The notes under the pieces are model-generated. The model was not told the DNA's origin and ran no database searches. It saw only the letters and a list, made by a program, of their open reading frames with translations. The position numbers and the translations under genes were made by a program. From JBGPIT01 sp041485125 (GTDB lineage: Bacteria; Desulfobacterota; Binatia; UTPRO1), in assembly GCA_041485125.1 (NCBI GenBank), contig JBGPIT010000194.1, positions 1-9,317 on the forward strand: 9,317 nucleotides of DNA, in the 5' to 3' direction. Every line of letters begins with the position of its first letter. The stretch's first letter is position 1. Of the stretch, positions 5,795-9,317 are shown piece by piece.

Positions 5795-7000
5795 ATGGAC
5801 TTTCCCCGCATCAAGAGGCTCCCGCCCTACGTCTTCAACATCATCGGCGACCTGAAGCAGGTCGCCCGGCGAGCCGGCGAGGACATCATCGACCTCGGGA
5901 TGGGCAATCCCGACGGCGCGACGCCACCGCACGTGGTGCAGAAGCTGATCGAAGCGGCGGCAAAGGTGCCGAATCACCGCTATTCCGTGTCGCGCGGCAT
6001 CTACAAGCTGCGGCTCGCGATCTGCGATTGGTACCGCCGCCGCTACGGCGTCGAGCTCGATCCCGACTCCGAGGCGATCGCGACGATCGGCTCCAAGGAG
6101 GGCATCGGCCACCTTTCGCTGGCGATCCTCGGCCCCGGCGACGTCGTGCTCTGCCCGAGCCCGACGTATCCGATCCATCAATACTCCGTGATCATCGCGG
6201 GCGGCGATCTGCGCTCGGTGCCGCTCGTCGCCGGTGAGGACTTCTTCGCGCACCTGCAAGACGCCGTGAAGCAGGCGTGGCCGAAGCCGAAGCTCCTGAT
6301 CCTGAACTTCCCGCACAACCCGACCACCGAGGTCGTGACCATCGACTTCTTCCACCAGATCGTCGACTTCGCGCGCGAGCACTCGATGCTGGTCGTGCAC
6401 GACTTCGCCTACGCCGACATCACCTTCGACGGCTACGAGCCGCCGAGTTTTCTACAGGTGCCGGGCGCGATCGACGTCGGCGTCGAGTTCTTCTCGCTCT
6501 CGAAGAGCTACAGCATGGCGGGCTGGCGCGTCGGCTTCGCCGTCGGCAACCGCGAGATGATCCACGCGCTCGCGCGCATCAAGAGCTATCTCGACTACGG
6601 CATGTTTCAGCCGGTGCAGATCGCCGCGATCGCCGCGCTGAACGGCCCGCAAGAGTGCGTGCGCGAGAACGCCGAGCGCTATCAGCATCGCCGCGACGTG
6701 CTGTGCGAAGGCCTCGCGCGCGTGGGCTGGGAGATTCCCAAGCCGAAGGCGACGATGTTCGTCTGGGGCCGCATTCCGGAGCCGTACCGCGCGATGGGAT
6801 CGATCGAGTTCTCGAAGTTCCTCCTCAAGGAAGGCAAGGTAGCGGTCTCGCCAGGGATCGGCTTCGGCGATTACGGCGACGAGTACGTGCGCTTCGCGCT
6901 GATCGAGAACGAGCACCGGACGCGCCAGGCGGTCCGCGGCGTCCGCAAGGCCTTCGGCGGTGCGCTCGCCCCGGCCGAGCCGAGCGCCGGCGTCGGCTGA
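5795..7000 (+). CDS. alaC: Class I/II PLP aminotransferase, AlaC-like
   Basis: Cytoplasmic fold-type I aminotransferase of 401 residues, similar in layout to E. coli AlaC (glutamate-pyruvate transaminase). Key residues are visible: GMGNPDG (35-41) and the GSKEG phosphate loop (99-103), PSPTYP (121-126), NPTTE (175-179), Asp203 that binds the pyridine nitrogen in VVHDFAYAD (200-208), the Schiff-base Lys237 in SLSKSYSMAGWR, and Arg366 in VRFAL for the substrate carboxylate. The start ATG 5795 has GAGAAAGG 4 nt upstream and lies 11 nt after lipA. The next gene is hom, 28 nt away. Adjacency to the aspartate-derived pathway leaves open that the enzyme works on aspartate/oxaloacetate, or on both, instead of alanine; substrate choice cannot be read from these motifs. 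The C-terminal tail (about 386-401) is Ala/Pro-rich and probably disordered. Confidence 0.88.
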   Translation: MDFPRIKRLPPYVFNIIGDLKQVARRAGEDIIDLGMGNPDGATPPHVVQKLIEAAAKVPNHRYSVSRGIYKLRLAICDWYRRRYGVELDPDSEAIATIGSKEGIGHLSLAILGPGDVVLCPSPTYPIHQYSVIIAGGDLRSVPLVAGEDFFAHLQDAVKQAWPKPKLLILNFPHNPTTEVVTIDFFHQIVDFAREHSMLVVHDFAYADITFDGYEPPSFLQVPGAIDVGVEFFSLSKSYSMAGWRVGFAVGNREMIHALARIKSYLDYGMFQPVQIAAIAALNGPQECVRENAERYQHRRDVLCEGLARVGWEIPKPKATMFVWGRIPEPYRAMGSIEFSKFLLKEGKVAVSPGIGFGDYGDEYVRFALIENEHRTRQAVRGVRKAFGGALAPAEPSAGVG

Positions 7001-7028
7001 CCCGCAGCTCTCGACGTACGCCGAACGG

Positions 7029-8342
7029 ATGGCCGCCGCGCGTGAGATCCGTGCCGGGCTGATCGGCTTTGGCACGATCGGGACCGGTGTCGTGACGCTG
7101 CTGCAGCGACGCGCCGCCGCGATCGATGCCCGGCTCGGCGCGCGCCTGCGGCTCGTCCGCATCGCCGACGTCGACACCAAGCGCGACCGCGGCGTGCGGC
7201 TGCCGAAGGGCATGCTCGTCGGCGACGCCGCGCAGGTCCTCGACGCCGCCGACATCGACGTCGTGATCGAGCTCATGGGCGGCTACGAGCCGGCACGCGG
7301 CTTCGTGCTGCGCGCGATCGAGAGCGGCAAGAGCGTCGTCACCGCCAACAAGGCCCTACTCGCCGTCCACGGCAAGGAGATCTTCCGCGCTGCCGCGCGC
7401 CGCAAGGTCGACGTCGGCTTCGAGGCGAGCGTCGGCGGCGGCATTCCGATCGTGCGCGTGCTGCGGGACGGCGTCGTCGCCGACGAGACCCTCGCCGTGC
7501 ACGGCATCGTGAACGGCACCTGCAACTACATCCTCTCGACGATGAGCGAGCAGGGGACGGAGTTCGCGTCCGCGCTCGCCGAGGCGCAAGCCGCGGGCCT
7601 CGCGGAGGCCGACCCCAGCTTCGACGTCGACGGCATCGACTCGGCGCACAAGCTCGTGATCCTGGCCGCGCTCGCCTTCGGCGCCGAGGTCCGGCTACGC
7701 GACATCTTCACCGAGGGCATCCGCCGCATCGACGCGATCGACGTCGCCTTCGCGCGCGAGCTGGGCTACGTGGTGAAGCTGCTCGCGATCGCGACCCGCG
7801 TCGGCGAGCGCCTCGCGGTCCGCGTCCATCCGGCGCTGGTGCCGCAGGCCCACGTCCTCGCGGGTGTCGGCGGCGCGTTCAACGCGATCTACCTCGAGGG
7901 CGAGGCGCTCGGCTCGACCATGTACTACGGGCTCGGCGCCGGCATGATGCCGACCGCGACCGCCGTCGTCGCCGACCTGATCGAGATCGCGCGCAACCGC
8001 CTCACCGGCGCGTCGGCACGGGTCCCTCCGCTCGGCGTGCCGTCGATCGAGCGCCTGCCGATCGTGCCGATCGGCGAGCTCGTGACCGCATACTACTTGC
8101 GCATCATGGCCCGCGACCGCCCCGGCGTCCTTGCAGACATTGCTGGCATCCTCGGACGGCACCGGATTAGTATAGCGACCGTGATGCAGCGAGGCCGCAG
8201 CGCCGACGAGGTGGTGCCGATCGTGATCAAGACGCACGAGGCGCACGAGCGCGACGTGCAGGCTGCGCTCACACGGATCGGCCGCATGGCCGCCGTCAAA
8301 GGAAAGCCGATCTGCCTCCGCATCGAGGAGCAGCTCGCGTGA
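7029..8342 (+). CDS. hom: Homoserine dehydrogenase with C-terminal ACT domain
   Basis: Reduces aspartate semialdehyde to homoserine, the entry to threonine, methionine and isoleucine synthesis. The 437 residues give three domains: a Rossmann NAD(P)-binding part with GFGTIGTG (13-20) and ANK (106-108); the catalytic part with GGGIPIVR (136-143), GIVNGTCNYILSTM (159-172) and the acid/base pair Asp204 and Lys208 in FDVDGIDSAHK; and an ACT domain (about 355-437, beginning YYLRIMARDRPGVLADIAG), which in this family usually gives feedback control by threonine. This is the monofunctional form, without a fused aspartate kinase. I place the start at ATG 7029, where the dehydrogenase fold begins after a few residues. 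GTG 6960 would add 23 residues overlapping the aminotransferase and is less likely. No clear Shine-Dalgarno sequence precedes it, suggesting coupling. A run of A/T-ending codons at about 8129-8176 (ACT domain) departs from the gene's usual codon choice. Confidence 0.96.
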   Translation: MAAAREIRAGLIGFGTIGTGVVTLLQRRAAAIDARLGARLRLVRIADVDTKRDRGVRLPKGMLVGDAAQVLDAADIDVVIELMGGYEPARGFVLRAIESGKSVVTANKALLAVHGKEIFRAAARRKVDVGFEASVGGGIPIVRVLRDGVVADETLAVHGIVNGTCNYILSTMSEQGTEFASALAEAQAAGLAEADPSFDVDGIDSAHKLVILAALAFGAEVRLRDIFTEGIRRIDAIDVAFARELGYVVKLLAIATRVGERLAVRVHPALVPQAHVLAGVGGAFNAIYLEGEALGSTMYYGLGAGMMPTATAVVADLIEIARNRLTGASARVPPLGVPSIERLPIVPIGELVTAYYLRIMARDRPGVLADIAGILGRHRISIATVMQRGRSADEVVPIVIKTHEAHERDVQAALTRIGRMAAVKGKPICLRIEEQLA

Positions 8343-8355
8343 GCGTCGTCCGGGT

Positions 8356-8362
8356 GGAAAGG
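8356..8362 (+). promoter_or_regulatory. Ribosome binding site GGAAAGG for the glpX-like gene
   Basis: GGAAAGG ends 5 nt before ATG 8368 and supports that start. It lies in the 25-nt gap after hom. Confidence 0.65.
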
Positions 8363-8367
8363 CACTG

Positions 8368-9317
8368 ATGGATCGCAACCTCGCGCTCGAGATGGCCCGC
8401 GTGACCGAGGCCGCGGCGCTCGCGTCGGCCCGCTACATGGGGCGCGGCGACGAGGCCGGCGCCGACGAGGCCGCAGTCGCGGCGATGCGGCGGGTCTTCA
8501 ACGCGATTCCCGTGAGCGGCAAGGTCGTCATCGGCGAGGGCACGCAGGAGCAGACCGAAGCGCTCTACGTCGGCGAGGAGGTCGGCAGCGGCGGCGCCAC
8601 CGTGAGCGTCGCGCTCGACGCCCTCGAAGGCGCGAGCATCTGCTCCACCGGTGGGCCGGGCGCTCTCTCGATCATCGCCGTCGCCGAGTCCGGCGTCTTC
8701 TTCGATTGCCCCGACACCTACATGGAGAAGATCGCCGTCGGTCCGGAAGGTCGCGGCGTCATCGACCTCGACCGCTCGCCGACCGACAATCTGAAGGCGC
8801 TCGCCGAGGCGAAGGGTGTCTACGTCGAGGACCTCACGGTCGTGATCCTCGAGCGCCCGCGCCACGCGAAGCTCATCCGCGAGGTGCGCCAAGCGGGCGC
8901 GCGCGTCAAGCTGCTCGGCGCGGGCGATCTCTCCGCCGCCCTCGCGACCGCGCGCCCCGCCGCGGGCGTCGACGTCCTGATGGGAGTCGGCGGCGGTCTC
9001 CAGGGCGTGTTGGCGGCTGCCGCCCTCCGCTGCGCCGGCGGCGACATGCAGGCGAGGCTCGCGCCGCTCACCCAGGACGAGGTCGACCGGTGCTACGCGC
9101 ACGGCATCACCGACCTCAAGCGCAAGTACCTCCTCGACGAGCTCGTTGCCGGCGACGTGATGTTCGCCGCAACCGGCGTCACCACCGGCGACTACTTGGA
9201 AGGCGTCCGCTTCTTCCGCGGCGGGGCGACCACGAACTCTGTGGTCATGCGCTCGCAAACCCGCACGGTGCGATATCTCCACACCACCCACCACTTCGAC
9301 TTCAAACCCGTCTATTA
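8368..9317 (+). CDS. glpX: GlpX-family (class II fructose-1,6-bisphosphatase-like) protein with altered active site, 3' end at window edge
   Basis: Reads through to the window end: 316 complete codons ending FDFKPVY, then TA. The next base probably completes a stop, since this is close to the family's length (about 320-336). Fold and alignment to E. coli GlpX are clear (RVTEAAALAS 11-20, CPDTYMEKIAVGP 114-126, FAATGVTTGD 266-275, TTNSVVMRS 288-296). Canonical GlpX hydrolyses fructose 1,6-bisphosphate in gluconeogenesis. Metal ligands Asp33, Glu57, Asp84 and Glu87 remain. However, the expected DPLEGT reads DALEGA, so the catalytic Thr is Ala89; GEGERDEAPM reads GEGTQEQTEA (57-65 region); GDKNAAD reads GDEAGAD; the Glu of APEGV (E. 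coli Glu213) is Gln212; and the first Asp of DGD (E. coli Asp186) is Ala185. I therefore doubt that it is an ordinary FBPase: it may be a pseudoenzyme or a phosphatase of changed specificity. It lies 25 nt after hom. Confidence 0.85.
   Translation, partial: MDRNLALEMARVTEAAALASARYMGRGDEAGADEAAVAAMRRVFNAIPVSGKVVIGEGTQEQTEALYVGEEVGSGGATVSVALDALEGASICSTGGPGALSIIAVAESGVFFDCPDTYMEKIAVGPEGRGVIDLDRSPTDNLKALAEAKGVYVEDLTVVILERPRHAKLIREVRQAGARVKLLGAGDLSAALATARPAAGVDVLMGVGGGLQGVLAAAALRCAGGDMQARLAPLTQDEVDRCYAHGITDLKRKYLLDELVAGDVMFAATGVTTGDYLEGVRFFRGGATTNSVVMRSQTRTVRYLHTTHHFDFKPVY

Noticed and set aside
6960..7028. GTG 6960 as start of hom
   Set aside because: It adds 23 Arg/Pro/Ser-rich residues overlapping the aminotransferase end, and homoserine dehydrogenases normally begin just before the GFGxxG motif, as with ATG 7029.
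1..9317. Mobile elements, CRISPR arrays, tRNA or rRNA genes, defence or toxin-antitoxin systems
   Set aside because: I looked for transposase-like proteins, terminal inverted repeats, regularly spaced repeats and tRNA-like folds and saw none; all intergenic DNA is under 250 nt per gap and is accounted for.

Overview
The window is a GC-rich bacterial chromosomal segment. Every gene I can support lies on the + strand. Third codon positions are strongly G/C-biased, which leaves long open antisense frames that are almost certainly not genes. Protein style (RecG with an N-terminal extension, an AlaC-like aminotransferase beside homoserine dehydrogenase, then a GlpX-family protein) suggests a high-GC deltaproteobacterial or related lineage such as Myxococcota or Binatota. 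That placement is inference from memory, not a search result.

Layout: 1-1029 is the C-terminal third of carB (carbamoyl-phosphate synthase large subunit). A Rid-family gene (1055-1441) with a strong ribosome binding site follows 25 nt later. A 120-nt gap carries a hairpin and a promoter-like pair of hexamers placed so that recG (1562-4060) would be made from a leaderless message. A 222-nt gap (4061-4282) is the richest regulatory stretch: a hairpin just after recG, phased GATCG repeats, a good sigma70-like promoter (4160-4188), then a leader with a direct repeat and hairpin. It precedes a tight five-gene run: a small secreted 8-strand outer-membrane barrel (4283-4915), lipA (4923-5783), an AlaC-like aminotransferase (5795-7000), hom (7029-8342) and a glpX-like gene (8368 to the window end). 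Gaps in this run are only 7 to 28 nt, so it is probably one operon.

The genes are mostly core metabolism: carbamoyl phosphate for pyrimidines and arginine, DNA repair, lipoate synthesis, amino-acid transamination, the threonine/methionine branch and a gluconeogenesis-family protein. I see no phage, insertion sequence, CRISPR, tRNA, rRNA, defence or biosynthetic cluster. The points most worth following are (1) the GlpX-family protein, which keeps four metal ligands but has lost other canonical active-site residues, including the Thr and a Glu; (2) the Rid protein, whose catalytic Arg is Trp; (3) the structured promoter region ahead of the barrel-protein gene; and (4) the leaderless recG arrangement.
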